64,000 bases of DNA from contig NZ_BCWM01000016.1 of NCBI RefSeq assembly GCF_001592205.1, positions 1 through 64,000 of the forward strand. The letters are read 5' to 3'. A model generated the notes under the pieces. The model was given only the letters and a program-made list of their open reading frames with translations, had not been told where the DNA came from and made no database searches. Every line of letters begins with the position of its first letter. Position 1 is the first letter of the stretch. A program made the translations under genes and the position numbers. Source of the DNA: Brevundimonas vesicularis NBRC 12165. GTDB lineage: Bacteria > Pseudomonadota > Alphaproteobacteria > Caulobacterales > Caulobacteraceae. Shown here piece after piece: positions 40,051 to 49,659 of this stretch.

Positions 40051-40448
40051 TCATTGGCGTAGGCGCGGATCTGTCGGACATCCGTCGCATTCAGGCGTCG
40101 CTGGATCGGTTCGGCGATCGCTTCAAGACCCGCTGCTTCACCGAACTGGAACGCACCCGCTCGGATCGGAAGCCGGACCCGGCCTGGAGCTACGCCAAAC
40201 GGTTCGCCGCCAAGGAGGCCTGCGCCAAGGCCTTGGGCACAGGCATGCGGGCCGATGTCTATTGGCGCGACATGGGGGTGGTGAACCTGCGTACGGGTCA
40301 GCCGACGATGGCGCTAACCGGCCACGCGGGTGAGCATCTGTCGCGTCTGACGCCGCCCGGACACGAGGCGAAAATCCACCTGACGCTGAGCGACGAACAT
40401 CCCTATGCGCTCGCCTTCGTGGTGATCGAAGCCTTGCCGCAGTCGTAA
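40047..40448 (+). CDS. acpS: Holo-[acyl-carrier-protein] synthase
   Basis: A 133-residue phosphopantetheinyl transferase that activates acyl carrier protein. The Mg-binding Asp lies in the opening [14 protein letters not shown] and the second signature in [17 protein letters not shown]. Length is normal for AcpS. It overlaps pdxJ by 4 bases and is followed by lepB. The order pdxJ-acpS-lepB-rnc-era is a classic alphaproteobacterial run. Confidence 0.94.
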   Translation: MIIGVGADLSDIRRIQASLDRFGDRFKTRCFTELERTRSDRKPDPAWSYAKRFAAKEACAKALGTGMRADVYWRDMGVVNLRTGQPTMALTGHAGEHLSRLTPPGHEAKIHLTLSDEHPYALAFVVIEALPQS

Positions 40449-40503
40449 TCAGGTTATAGGCGTGCGCGATGACCGCGCGGACGCGGCGAGGATGCCTGAT
40501 CGC

Positions 40504-41397
40504 ATGAGCGAAGACCAAAAGCCCGACGACGCCAATCGCGACGCCACCCCCGAAGAACGATTTGCGGCCTCGGAGGCGGACGCTCCGGTCAAGTCGGTGC
40601 AGGAGCCGACGACGGCGACCCAGAAGGTCTATGCCAAGACGCCCAAGGGCGGTGACAAGGCCACCTCGGCGGCCAGCGAAACCGGCGAAATCTTCAAGAC
40701 CATCGTCTTCGCCCTGCTGATCGCGATGGTGCTGCGGATCTTCCTGTTCCAGCCCTTCACCATCCCGTCGGCCTCAATGGAGCCGAACCTGTACGAAGGC
40801 GACTATATCGTCGTCTCCAAGTGGTCGTACGGCTTCTCCAAACACTCGATCCCGTTCAGCCCGCCGCTGTTCGATGGGCGGATCATGGGCTCGGCGCCCA
40901 AGCGCGGCGACATCGTCGTGTTCAAACTGCCGCGTGACAACAAGACCGACTTCATCAAGCGCGTGATCGGCCTGCCCGGCGACCGCATCCAGATGATCGC
41001 CAACAAGCTGTATATCAACGACAAGCCCGTCCAGGACGTCGTGGTCAGCGAGCAGGAGATCAACGACATCTTCGGCCCGCGCCCGGTGAAGGAGGTCCGC
41101 GAGACCCTGCCGGAAGGCAAGAGCTTCATGACCCAGGACTTCGGACCCGGAAACGATCTGGACGACACCCCGGTCTATGAAGTGCCGGCCGGCCACTACT
41201 TCATGATGGGCGACAACCGCGACAACTCGATCGACAGCCGCGTCGAACAGTCCAGCGGCGTGGGCATGGTCCCGGCCGAAAACCTGGTCGGCAAGGCGCA
41301 GATCATCCTGTTCTCGTGGAAGCCCGGTTCGTCGTTCGTGAAGCCTTGGACTTGGTTGAACGTGCGGCTCGACCGGTTCTTCAACGTCCTTCACTGA
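40504..41397 (+). CDS. lepB: Signal peptidase I
   Basis: A 297-residue inner-membrane protease that removes signal peptides. A charged, disordered N-terminal tail of about 55 residues precedes one TM helix (TIVFALLIAMVLRIFLFQPF). The catalytic Ser is in TIPSASMEPNLYEGDYIVVS and the general-base Lys in NKTDFIKRVIGLPGDRI; box E is YFMMGDNRDNSIDSR. ATG 40504 is chosen over 40462 and 40492 by family alignment and spacing from GAGGA. Its stop overlaps the rnc start (TGATG). Confidence 0.93.
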   Translation: MSEDQKPDDANRDATPEERFAASEADAPVKSVQEPTTATQKVYAKTPKGGDKATSAASETGEIFKTIVFALLIAMVLRIFLFQPFTIPSASMEPNLYEGDYIVVSKWSYGFSKHSIPFSPPLFDGRIMGSAPKRGDIVVFKLPRDNKTDFIKRVIGLPGDRIQMIANKLYINDKPVQDVVVSEQEINDIFGPRPVKEVRETLPEGKSFMTQDFGPGNDLDDTPVYEVPAGHYFMMGDNRDNSIDSRVEQSSGVGMVPAENLVGKAQIILFSWKPGSSFVKPWTWLNVRLDRFFNVLH

Positions 41398-42107
41398 TGG
41401 CCAATCTCAGAGCCGAAGCGGTCGCGGCGCTGGAAACGCGCCTGGGACACAGGTTCAAGGACAAGGCCCTGCTCGAGCGAGCCCTGACACACGCCAGCGT
41501 GGGCGAGGGCGCGCCGGTCGGCATCCACGGTCCACGCGACAACGAGCGGCTGGAGTTCCTGGGCGACCGGGTGCTAGGTCTGCTGGTCGCCGAGCGCCTG
41601 TCGACTCAGTTTCCGACGGCGGACGAGGGCCAACTGTCGTCCAGCCTGCACGCCCTGGTCGACAAGGGCGCCTGCGCCCGCGTCGGTGAGGCGCTTGGCG
41701 TGGGGCCTGCGCTGCGGCTCTCGCCCGGCGAAACCAAGACCGGCGGACGCCGCAAGGCCGGCGTCATCGCCGATGCGGTCGAGGCCATATTGGCGGCCGT
41801 CTATCTGGACGGAGGGCTGGATGCCGCCAAGGCCGTGTTCGAACGGGCCTGGTCCGACGAACTGTCGGCGCCGCCGTCCCGCACCTTGACCAATCCCAAA
41901 TCGGCGCTTCAGGAATGGGCACAGGGGCAGGGCAGGCCGCTGCCGACCTATCGTGTCGCCGATCGGACAGGTTCGGATCATGCGCCCACATTCACCGTCG
42001 AAGTGTCCGTGCAGGACGTGCAGCCCTTGACCGCGCAAGGGCGTTCGCGTCAGGAGGCGGAGAAGGCGGCCGCAACGGCTCTCCTCAAACGTGAAGGCGT
42101 CATTTGA
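41397..42107 (+). CDS. rnc: Ribonuclease III
   Basis: A 236-residue double-stranded-RNA nuclease that processes rRNA and mRNAs. The signature NERLEFLGDRVLGLLVAE carries the Mg-binding residues; ADAVEAILAAVYLDGGLDAA is the second catalytic helix. A C-terminal dsRNA-binding domain spans about residues 160-232 with TFTVEVSVQDVQPLTAQGRS and SRQEAEKAAATALL. Overlaps lepB by one base (TGATG) and era by 4 (TTGA). Confidence 0.95.
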   Translation: MANLRAEAVAALETRLGHRFKDKALLERALTHASVGEGAPVGIHGPRDNERLEFLGDRVLGLLVAERLSTQFPTADEGQLSSSLHALVDKGACARVGEALGVGPALRLSPGETKTGGRRKAGVIADAVEAILAAVYLDGGLDAAKAVFERAWSDELSAPPSRTLTNPKSALQEWAQGQGRPLPTYRVADRTGSDHAPTFTVEVSVQDVQPLTAQGRSRQEAEKAAATALLKREGVI

Positions 42108-43051
42108 CCGATATCGAAAACCAGCGCGCAGGCTTTGCCGCCATCATCGGCGCACCCAACGCCGGCAAGTCCACGCTGGTGAACCGGCTGACCGGGTCCA
42201 AGGTCTCGATCGTTACGCAAAAGGTGCAGACGACGCGCTTCCCGGTGCGCGGCATCGCCATGGAAGGCGACGCTCAGATCGTGCTGGTGGACACCCCTGG
42301 CATCTTCACGCCGCGTCGTCGCCTGGACCGGGCCATGGTCGCCTCAGCCTGGGGCGGCGCGCAGGATGCGGACATCGTCGTTCACCTGATCGACGCCCAG
42401 TCGCACATCAACGCCGAAGGCCGGGAGGGCACGGCGGCTGATCGTCGCTCGGCCGAGGACACCGAGACCATCATCGCCAACCTGCAGGCCACTGGGACGA
42501 AGGTTGTTCTGGCGCTGAACAAGATCGACGGCATGCGCCGCGACACCCTGCTGGCGCTGTCGCAGAAGCTGTTCGAGAGCGGCGTCTATTCCGAGGTCTA
42601 TATGATCTCGGCGGCCAATGGCGACGGCGTCGAGGACCTGAAGCAGCGTCTGGCCCTGTCCATGCCCAAAGGGCCGTGGCTGTATCCCGAGGATCAGGCC
42701 GCCGACGTGCCGGTGCGTGTTCTGGCGGCGGAGATCACGCGCGAGAAGGTCTATCTGCGCGTCCATGAGGAGCTGCCTTATTCGGCGGCGGTCGAGACCA
42801 CGAGTTTCGAGGACCGCGCCGACGGTTCGGCCCGGATCGAACAGACCATCTATGTCGAGCGCGAGAGCCAGCGGCCCATCGTGCTGGGCAAGGGCGGCCA
42901 GACCCTGAAATGGATCGGCCAGAAGGCGCGCGAGGAGCTGAACGAAATCCTCGGCCGTCAGGTCCACCTCTTCCTGACCGTCAAGGTCGATCCGAAGTGG
43001 CAGGACAGCCGCGCCCTCTATGCCCAGTTCGGTCTGGATTTTGACGTCTGA
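42104..43051 (+). CDS. era: GTPase Era
   Basis: A 315-residue GTPase that binds 16S rRNA 3' ends and assists 30S assembly. The G-motifs are GAPNAGKST (G1), DTPG (G3) and NKID (G4); SAANGDGVEDL supplies G5. A KH domain near the C-terminus has VERESQRPIVLGKGGQTLKW. The start is TTG 42104, overlapping the rnc stop (TTGA). rnc-era coupling is universal in this clade and matches the two proteins' joint role in rRNA maturation. Confidence 0.95.
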   Translation: MTDIENQRAGFAAIIGAPNAGKSTLVNRLTGSKVSIVTQKVQTTRFPVRGIAMEGDAQIVLVDTPGIFTPRRRLDRAMVASAWGGAQDADIVVHLIDAQSHINAEGREGTAADRRSAEDTETIIANLQATGTKVVLALNKIDGMRRDTLLALSQKLFESGVYSEVYMISAANGDGVEDLKQRLALSMPKGPWLYPEDQAADVPVRVLAAEITREKVYLRVHEELPYSAAVETTSFEDRADGSARIEQTIYVERESQRPIVLGKGGQTLKWIGQKAREELNEILGRQVHLFLTVKVDPKWQDSRALYAQFGLDFDV

Positions 43052-43057
43052 GTTCCT

Positions 43058-44305
43058 GTGTTTGATGTGCCGCGTACCGCCGGAGGGCATCCTCGGCTCG
43101 TTCTGGGCGTCCTTGGGGCGCTGATCCTTGGCGGCGCGGTCTGGGGCGGCATCGCCACGGCCGTGGCGCCCAAGTCCGATGTGGAACTGGCCACCGAGCG
43201 CGCCGATGCGCCGCCGCGACCACCCATGGTCGTGGTTCAGGACCTGCCGCAACTGGCGGCGCGCCTGGATCGCGAAGCTGCTTCAGGACGCTTCATGGGC
43301 GCGGTTCTGGTGGCCAAGGGCGACCGGGTGTTGTTCCGCCAGGTCTATGGCAAGGCGAACTACGAGCAGAATCAGCCGCTGGCGCTGGGCTCGCGCTTCC
43401 GCCTGGCCTCGATCTCCAAACAGTTCACGGCGACGGCGATCCTGAAGCTTCAGGACGAGGGCAAGCTGAACGTCTCCGATCCGGTCTGCAAATGGATCCA
43501 GCCCTGTCCGGAGGCTTGGGCGGCGATCCGCATCAGCCATCTGTTGTCGCATACTTCGGGCATTCCTGATCTGATGGCGCGGCCCGGTTGGGGCATGCGC
43601 CGCACGACGCCGGCGACGCTGGACGAACTGACTGAGGATTCGAAACGGTTCGGTCTTCAGTTTGAGCCGGGCGCCAAGGTTCAGTACGACAACGCCGGTT
43701 TCAATCTGGCCGCCGCCATCGTCGAAAAGGCCAGCGGCAAGCCCTTCCAGACCTATATGCGCGAGACCTTCTTCAAGCCTCTCGGCATGAAGGATAGCGG
43801 GCTTGATCTCGATGGCGGCGATCACCGCGTCATCATGGGCTACGCCAACTTCCCCGGCGGTCTGGCGGCCCAGCCGAACGCCAACACCTCTATCGTGGCG
43901 GGCGCCGGCGCGGTCTATTCAACGCTGGACGATCTGCTGGTCTGGCAAAGGGCGCTGCACCGCGGCGGCCTGCTGACCCCCGCCAGCTATCAACAGATGC
44001 TGGCCGATCACGCGCCGGCCGACACAAAACCGAACGAACGCAGCCATCCGCGTCGGGACTGGGGTTTCGGCATCTTCGCCAACCGTCTTGGCGATCAAGT
44101 GCGGCCCAGCTTCCAGGACCGCCAGATCTACCACACCGGCAGCTGGGGCGGATTCCGCAACCTGATGCTCTATCAGCCGGACGCCGACGTGACGGTGATC
44201 GTCCTGTCCAACAACTATCACCTGCGTGACCAGGTCTTCTTGATCAGCCAGCAGGCCATGGCCGAGGCCCTGGGCCACGAGTTTCCGACGACGCTGGCGC
44301 GCTGA
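43058..44305 (+). CDS. Serine hydrolase, beta-lactamase class C/EstB-like
   Basis: A 415-residue exported or membrane-anchored hydrolase (GTG start; TM near residues 13-35) with the penicillin-binding fold. Catalytic motifs are SISK (Ser-x-x-Lys, in RLASISKQFTATAIL), YDN (Tyr-x-Asn, in KVQYDNAGFNL) and HTG near the C-terminus (IYHTGSWGGFRNL). Such proteins can be peptidases or esterases rather than true beta-lactamases. It is placed between era and recO, which are usually adjacent, so it is an insertion into the conserved run. Confidence 0.85.
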   Translation: MFDVPRTAGGHPRLVLGVLGALILGGAVWGGIATAVAPKSDVELATERADAPPRPPMVVVQDLPQLAARLDREAASGRFMGAVLVAKGDRVLFRQVYGKANYEQNQPLALGSRFRLASISKQFTATAILKLQDEGKLNVSDPVCKWIQPCPEAWAAIRISHLLSHTSGIPDLMARPGWGMRRTTPATLDELTEDSKRFGLQFEPGAKVQYDNAGFNLAAAIVEKASGKPFQTYMRETFFKPLGMKDSGLDLDGGDHRVIMGYANFPGGLAAQPNANTSIVAGAGAVYSTLDDLLVWQRALHRGGLLTPASYQQMLADHAPADTKPNERSHPRRDWGFGIFANRLGDQVRPSFQDRQIYHTGSWGGFRNLMLYQPDADVTVIVLSNNYHLRDQVFLISQQAMAEALGHEFPTTLAR

Positions 44306-44352
44306 GACATCCGACTGTTTCCCGGCGAGGAGAACAGGAGTAGAACAGGACC

Positions 44353-44829
44353 ATGATCGCTCTTCTTGCCGCTCTCGTCCTTTCCGCTTCGTCAACGCAG
44401 GCTGCGGGCGATCCCGTCGTCGAGGCCGGCGCCGTTCTCGACCGAATGCACGCGGCGGCGTCGCGTGCGGACGGCGACGCCTATTTCGATCTATTCACGC
44501 CCGACGCCCGGTTCATCGGCACGGATGCGAGCGAGCGCTGGTCTCTGGCTGAGTTTCGCGCCTACGCCACGCCCTATTTCTCGCAAGGGAAAGGCTGGAC
44601 CTATCGCCCGCATGACCGGGTGGCGACCCTGGCGCCGGGCGATTGCCGCTGCATCGTCTGGTTCGATGAGTTGCTGGACAACGACGCCTACGGCTTGACG
44701 CGAGGCTCTGGCGTGCTGCGCCTGACCCACGACGGCTGGAAGATCGAGCAATATGTGCTCAGTTTCACCGTGCCGAACGACAAGGCCAAGAGCGTGGTCG
44801 GGCTGATCGCTCAGGATCCGGCGGACTGA
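44353..44829 (+). CDS. Exported SnoaL/NTF2-like protein
   Basis: A 158-residue protein with signal MIALLAALVLSASSTQAAG and an NTF2-like fold. The sequence LDRMHAAASRADGDAYFDLF, then TPDARFIGTDASERWSL, and the end GWKIEQYVLSFTVPND are characteristic of nuclear-transport-factor-2-like proteins of the SnoaL type. Two Cys lie in DCRCIVWF. No reaction can be assigned. Its stop overlaps the recO ATG (TGATG). Confidence 0.75.
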   Translation: MIALLAALVLSASSTQAAGDPVVEAGAVLDRMHAAASRADGDAYFDLFTPDARFIGTDASERWSLAEFRAYATPYFSQGKGWTYRPHDRVATLAPGDCRCIVWFDELLDNDAYGLTRGSGVLRLTHDGWKIEQYVLSFTVPNDKAKSVVGLIAQDPAD

Positions 44830-45560
44830 TGGACTTCCACGAAGAGGCGTTCGTCCTGTCGGCGCGCAGCCACGGCGATACGGGCGCCGTGGTCGATCTG
44901 CTGACCGAGAACCACGGCAGGCGCTCTGCCTATGTGGCGGGCGGCGCGTCACGCAAGATGAAGCCGTTCCTGCAGGCGGGCGCGCGGGTCATGGCCGATT
45001 ACCGCGCCCGCACCTCGGATCACCTCGGCGCCGTGCGGCTGGAGCCGGTAGGCGAGGGGCCCAGCGCCCTCTTCGACGACGCCCTGGCCCTGACCGGACT
45101 GGCGGCGGCGGCAGGCGTGACACAAGGGGCGTTGCCCGAGCGTGAGCCGCATCCCGGCGTCTTTCTTGCGTTCGAGGCGCTGATGGCGGCGTTCGAGATG
45201 CCGGCGGTCTGGCCTGCGATCTTCGTGCGGTTCGAGGCAGGGCTGCTGGAAGACCTGGGCTTCGGCTTGGACCTGTCGAAATGCGCCGCGACCGGCACGG
45301 TCGACGACTTGATCTACGTCAGTCCTCGCACCGGCCGGGCGGTCAGCCGCGACGCCGGCGCACCCTATGCTGACAAGATGCTGACCCTGCCGCCCTTCAT
45401 GCTGGGCGCCCAATCCGGTCTGATCGAGGGCGACGTCCGGGCCGGGTTCGACCTGACGGGTCATTTCCTGGAGCAGTTCGTCTTCCACCCGCAGAACAAG
45501 CCCCTGCCACCCGCGCGCGTGTGGATGCTGGACAAGCTGGGCGACGCCGGCCGCATCTAG
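44829..45560 (+). CDS. recO: DNA repair protein RecO
   Basis: A 243-residue recombination mediator that loads RecA with RecR and anneals strands. The N-terminal OB fold begins MDFHEEAFVLSARSHGDTGA, then VVDLLTENHGRRSAYVAGG; the C-terminal helical part includes FEAGLLEDLGFGLDLSKCAA. Only one of the usual four zinc-site Cys (KCAATG) is visible, as in many alphaproteobacterial RecO. Its stop shares CTAG (45557-45560) with the convergent dipZ gene. Confidence 0.9.
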   Translation: MDFHEEAFVLSARSHGDTGAVVDLLTENHGRRSAYVAGGASRKMKPFLQAGARVMADYRARTSDHLGAVRLEPVGEGPSALFDDALALTGLAAAAGVTQGALPEREPHPGVFLAFEALMAAFEMPAVWPAIFVRFEAGLLEDLGFGLDLSKCAATGTVDDLIYVSPRTGRAVSRDAGAPYADKMLTLPPFMLGAQSGLIEGDVRAGFDLTGHFLEQFVFHPQNKPLPPARVWMLDKLGDAGRI

Positions 45561-47287
45561 CCGAAGGTGAAGGCGAAGACCTGAACGCCGGGATCCAGGA
45601 ACTCGATCTCGAACGTCCGTTCGCGCACCGCGCCCGTCTGCCGGACCAGTTGGTACAGTCGCTCGCCGTCGACCCGGCCGAGGCCCTGGGCGTTGATGTC
45701 GCTGCCGGCGTTCGCGCCCGGCGCCGCGCCATCGATCCGGACACGGAAGCGGACTGGTGCGCCCGGCTTGCTGGGCCCCATGACCAGATGGAGATCACGC
45801 GCCTTGAAGCGGAAGGCGATGCGGCCCTCGGCCGTCTGCAGGTCGGCATACTCACGCGTCACGCGCCACCGGCCCGATAGGCTCCATCCGTTCAGTTCCA
45901 GCGGCGCGGCGACATAGTCCTTGATCACGTCGTTGGCCAGGCCGCCGGGAGAGCGGAAGTTCTCGGCGCGGCCATAGCCGACGTACGTCTCCGGCGATTC
46001 GACCCGGGCCATGTCGGCGGCGGCCTCTGCGCCCTCAGCCTGGACTGTGACGACGTTGCTGGCGACGTTCGCGGCGCCCGCTTCCTTCAGAAGTTGCTGG
46101 ATCACGCGTTCGGAGCCCGCATAGTCGCCTTCGCCGAAGTGGTGATGACGGATCTGTCCTTTGGCGTCGATGAAGTAGTGGGCGGGCCAGTACTGGTTCT
46201 TGAACGCCCGCCAGATGGCGAACTCATTGTCCATGGCGACCGGATAGGTGATGCCAAGGCGCTGGATGTTCTGGCGGACGTTGGCCTCGGATTTCTCGAA
46301 GGCGAACTCGGGCGTGTGCACGCCGATCACCACCAGACCCTGATCCTTATACTTCTCGGCCCAGGCGCGGACGTAGGGGATGGAGCGAATGCAGTTGATG
46401 CAGGAGTAGGTCCAGAAATCGACGACAACCACCTTGCCCCTTAGTTGTTCGGTCGTGAGCGGCGGGGTGTTGATCCAGGTCGTCGCCCCGGTCAGCGGCG
46501 GCATCACCCCTTCGACGGGCAGATTGGCCAGATCGGCCGGGGCCTGGTTCGTCGGCATGCCGCGCCCGATCCCGCCCAGCAGCGCCTGTTCGATCCGGCC
46601 CGTGCTGGCGGCCGAAATCCGGGTCAGCAGTCCTGTATCCGCCCCCAGGCCGATGATGACCACGCCGATCAGCACCAGAACGCCCAGGCCGCGCCTTACC
46701 CATTCGCCGACGCCTAGCGCGCCCTTCATGGCCTTGAACACGCGACCGCCGACCAACAGGGCCAGACCCAGGGATGTCGCCGCGCCTGCTGCATAGGCCA
46801 GCAGCAGAACCGTCGTTCCGACTCCGGCGCCCTGAAGCGCTGCGCCCGTCAGGATCACACCCAGAATGGGTCCGGCGCACGGCGCCCAGAGCAGCCCTGT
46901 TGCGACGCCGAGCAGCAGGGACGAGCGCACGTCGCCCTGATCGCCGCCCTGGCGCTCGGCGCGATCGGTCAGCCAGGACCCCGCCGCCACGAAAGGCCGC
47001 ATCAGGCGATCGCCCACGGCCGGAAACAGCAGGCTGACGCCCAGCACCGCCATCACAGCCAGGGCGATCCAGCGCCCGACCTCATTGGCTCGAACCGCCC
47101 AGCCGCCGCCCAGCGCCGCCAGCGTCGCCACGCCCGCGAAGGTCACGGCCATCCCGACCAACAACGGCAGACCGTTGCGGATGAACGGTCGATCCGCCCG
47201 CGCGAAGACGAAGGGCAGAACCGGCAGGATGCAGGGACTGACGATAGTCAGAACGCCGGCGAGATAGGACAGCAGGAACAGGATCAT
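45557..47287 (-). CDS. Thiol-disulfide exchange protein DipZ (CcdA-thioredoxin fusion)
   Basis: A 576-residue fusion. The N-terminal CcdA-like membrane domain (about residues 1-235) has SYLAGVLTIVSPCILPVLPF and VATGLLWAPCAGPILGVILT, each with the conserved Pro-Cys. A thioredoxin-like domain (about residues 270-430) follows with VVVVDFWTYSCINCIRSIPY, the CxxC being CINC. A C-terminal beta-rich domain (about 450-575) completes the DipZ layout. It carries reducing power to the periplasm. ATG 47287 is preferred over 47317 on family grounds. Confidence 0.88.
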   Translation of the reverse strand: MILFLLSYLAGVLTIVSPCILPVLPFVFARADRPFIRNGLPLLVGMAVTFAGVATLAALGGGWAVRANEVGRWIALAVMAVLGVSLLFPAVGDRLMRPFVAAGSWLTDRAERQGGDQGDVRSSLLLGVATGLLWAPCAGPILGVILTGAALQGAGVGTTVLLLAYAAGAATSLGLALLVGGRVFKAMKGALGVGEWVRRGLGVLVLIGVVIIGLGADTGLLTRISAASTGRIEQALLGGIGRGMPTNQAPADLANLPVEGVMPPLTGATTWINTPPLTTEQLRGKVVVVDFWTYSCINCIRSIPYVRAWAEKYKDQGLVVIGVHTPEFAFEKSEANVRQNIQRLGITYPVAMDNEFAIWRAFKNQYWPAHYFIDAKGQIRHHHFGEGDYAGSERVIQQLLKEAGAANVASNVVTVQAEGAEAAADMARVESPETYVGYGRAENFRSPGGLANDVIKDYVAAPLELNGWSLSGRWRVTREYADLQTAEGRIAFRFKARDLHLVMGPSKPGAPVRFRVRIDGAAPGANAGSDINAQGLGRVDGERLYQLVRQTGAVRERTFEIEFLDPGVQVFAFTFG

Positions 47288-47420
47288 GGCGCGGCCTGAC
47301 GAAGATGTGTCTCTCACATACGCACGGCAGAGCGGTTTGGTGACTCCGCAACACGCTTATCCCCCAATCTGCGGCGGCACGGGCTAGACTTCCCGCTTCC
47401 GATCCCCGATTCGCAGAGCC

Positions 47421-49622
47421 ATGACGATCCACGCCCCGCCGCCGGAAGGCGGCCGTATCATCGACGAGCCGATGGAGACGGCGCTCAGCCGCCGCTATCT
47501 GGCCTACGCGCTATCGACCATTACGAACCGCGCGCTGCCGGATGTGCGTGACGGGTTCAAGCCGGTTCACCGGCGCATCCTCTACGCCATGCATCAGATG
47601 CGGCTGAACCCGCAGGCGGCGGCGCGCAAATGCGCAAAGGTCGTCGGCGAGGTGATGGGCGGATATCACCCGCACGGCGACGCCTCGATCTATGAGGCCC
47701 TGGTGCGCCTGGCTCAGGATTTCGCCCAACGTTATCCGTTGGTCGACGGTCAGGGGAACTTCGGCAATATCGACGGCGATAGCGCCGCGGCCATGCGCTA
47801 CACCGAGTGCAAACTGACGCCCGCCGCCGTCCTGCTGTTGGATGGCATCGATCAAGACGCCGTCGATTTCCGGCCCACCTATGACGATCAGGACGAGGAG
47901 CCGATCGTCCTGCCCGCGGGCTTCCCGAATCTTCTGGCCAATGGCTCGTCGGGTATCGCGGTCGGCATGGCCACCTCGATCCCGCCGCACAATGTCGGCG
48001 AACTGATCGACGCCTGCCAACTACTGCTGGAGCGTCCCGACGCGACGACCGAGGACCTGGTTCAGCATGTGCCAGGCCCCGACTTCCCGACCGGGGGCGT
48101 TGCGGTTGAAGGTCATGCCTCCATCCTGGACGCCTATGAGACGGGCAGAGGCGGGGTGCGCCTGCGCGCGCGCTGGGAGACCGAGGATCTGGGGCGCGGC
48201 GTGTGGCGTATCATTGTCACCGAAATGCCCTATCAGGTGCAGAAGTCGCGATTGATCGAGGCGCTGGCGGACCTGATCGAGCACAAGAAGGCGCCTCTGC
48301 TGGGCGATGTGCGTGACGAATCGGCCGAGGACATCCGCCTGATTCTGGAGCCCAAGAACCGCACCATCGAGCCTGAAATGCTTATGGAAAGCCTGTTCAA
48401 GCTGTCCGATCTGGAGGTCCGCTTCCCGATCAACATGAACGTGCTGGACGCCAGCGGCACGCCGCGCGTCATGGGGCTGAAAGACTGCCTGCGCGCCTTC
48501 CTGGATCACCGACGCGAGGTGCTGAACCGCCGTTCGCAATGGCGAATCGAGCGTGTTGAAAAGCGTCTGCATCTGCTGGAAGGCCTGCGCATCGTCTTCC
48601 TTAACCTCGATGAGGTGATCCGTATCGTGCGCGAGGAGGAGCAGCCTAAGGCCGTCCTGATCGCACGGTTCCGCCTTACGGAGGTTCAGGCCGACTTCAT
48701 CCTCGACACCCGACTGCGTCAGTTGGCGCGTCTGGAAGAGATGACGATCGAGAAGGAATTCAACGCTCTGTCCGAAGAACTTGCCAACCTGAAGGCGCTG
48801 ACGTCATCAGAAGGCAAGCAGTGGAAGGCGATCTCCAAGGAACTGGAGGCCGTGCGCAAGGCGCTAATCTCGCCGCGCCGCACCACGATCGCCGAGGCGG
48901 TGGATACGTCCGCCTTCGTCGCGCCCGAGGCCTTTATTCCGCGCGAGGCGATCACCGTCATCCTGTCGGAACGCGGCTGGATCCGCGCCGCCAAGGGCAA
49001 GGTCGAGGATCCGTCGGAGCTGAAGTTCAAGGAAGGCGACCAACTCGCCTACCTCGTCCCGGCCTATACGACCGACAAGCTGCTGGTGGCGGCGTCGGAC
49101 GGGCGCATCTTCACCATAGGCGCGGACAAGCTGGCGTCCGGACGCGGCCATGGCGAGCCGCTGCGCCTGATGATCGATCTGGACGAAAAGGCCGAGATCA
49201 TCAATGTCCTGGCGCACCAGCCGGGCGGCAAGCTGCTGATCGCATCAAAGGCCGGATACGGCTTCATCGCACCGGAAGACGACACCCTAGCGCAGAAGCG
49301 TGGCGGCAAACAGGTGCTGAACGGCGAAATGCTGGCGGTGCTGCGAGTGACCGGCGATCACGTCGCGACGATCGGGGAGAACATCAAGACGCTGATCTTC
49401 CCTCTCGCCGAACTGCCCGAAATGGGACGTGGCAAGGGTGTAAAGCTGCAAAGCTTCAAACAGGGCGGCCTCGCCGACATCACCGTCTTCAACGCAGAGA
49501 CGGGACCGGAATGGGCCGACGGCGGCGGACGTCGTCGCAACTGGCCCGACTGGAAAGACTGGCTGGGCAAACGCGCCGGCGCCGGTCGCCAAGGCCCCAG
49601 AGGCCTGCGGAAGTTCAGATAA
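47421..49622 (+). CDS. parC: DNA topoisomerase IV subunit A
   Basis: A 733-residue subunit of the chromosome-decatenating type II topoisomerase. The catalytic Tyr is Y127 ([10 protein letters not shown]), and the QRDR reads [14 protein letters not shown]. In E. coli ParC the sequence is GDSACYE with Ser80 and Glu84; here the equivalents are Ala88 and Glu92, so the quinolone-contact Ser is absent. The C-terminal beta-pinwheel (about residues 505-715) ends in a basic tail [12 protein letters not shown]. Single gene; parE lies 1.5 kb away on the other strand. Confidence 0.94.
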   Translation: MTIHAPPPEGGRIIDEPMETALSRRYLAYALSTITNRALPDVRDGFKPVHRRILYAMHQMRLNPQAAARKCAKVVGEVMGGYHPHGDASIYEALVRLAQDFAQRYPLVDGQGNFGNIDGDSAAAMRYTECKLTPAAVLLLDGIDQDAVDFRPTYDDQDEEPIVLPAGFPNLLANGSSGIAVGMATSIPPHNVGELIDACQLLLERPDATTEDLVQHVPGPDFPTGGVAVEGHASILDAYETGRGGVRLRARWETEDLGRGVWRIIVTEMPYQVQKSRLIEALADLIEHKKAPLLGDVRDESAEDIRLILEPKNRTIEPEMLMESLFKLSDLEVRFPINMNVLDASGTPRVMGLKDCLRAFLDHRREVLNRRSQWRIERVEKRLHLLEGLRIVFLNLDEVIRIVREEEQPKAVLIARFRLTEVQADFILDTRLRQLARLEEMTIEKEFNALSEELANLKALTSSEGKQWKAISKELEAVRKALISPRRTTIAEAVDTSAFVAPEAFIPREAITVILSERGWIRAAKGKVEDPSELKFKEGDQLAYLVPAYTTDKLLVAASDGRIFTIGADKLASGRGHGEPLRLMIDLDEKAEIINVLAHQPGGKLLIASKAGYGFIAPEDDTLAQKRGGKQVLNGEMLAVLRVTGDHVATIGENIKTLIFPLAELPEMGRGKGVKLQSFKQGGLADITVFNAETGPEWADGGGRRRNWPDWKDWLGKRAGAGRQGPRGLRKFR

Positions 49623-49630
49623 GCGGCCCG

Positions 49631-49659
49631 CCCGTCGGTTCTAGAACAGGACCGACGGG
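49631..49659. terminator. Hairpin at the convergent parC/FAD-oxidase ends
   Basis: CCCGTCGGT and ACCGACGGG form 9-bp arms around an 11-base loop. The element begins 9 bases after the parC stop and reaches into the 3' codons of the convergent gene. No clear T-run, so a Rho-independent role is only possible. Confidence 0.4.
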
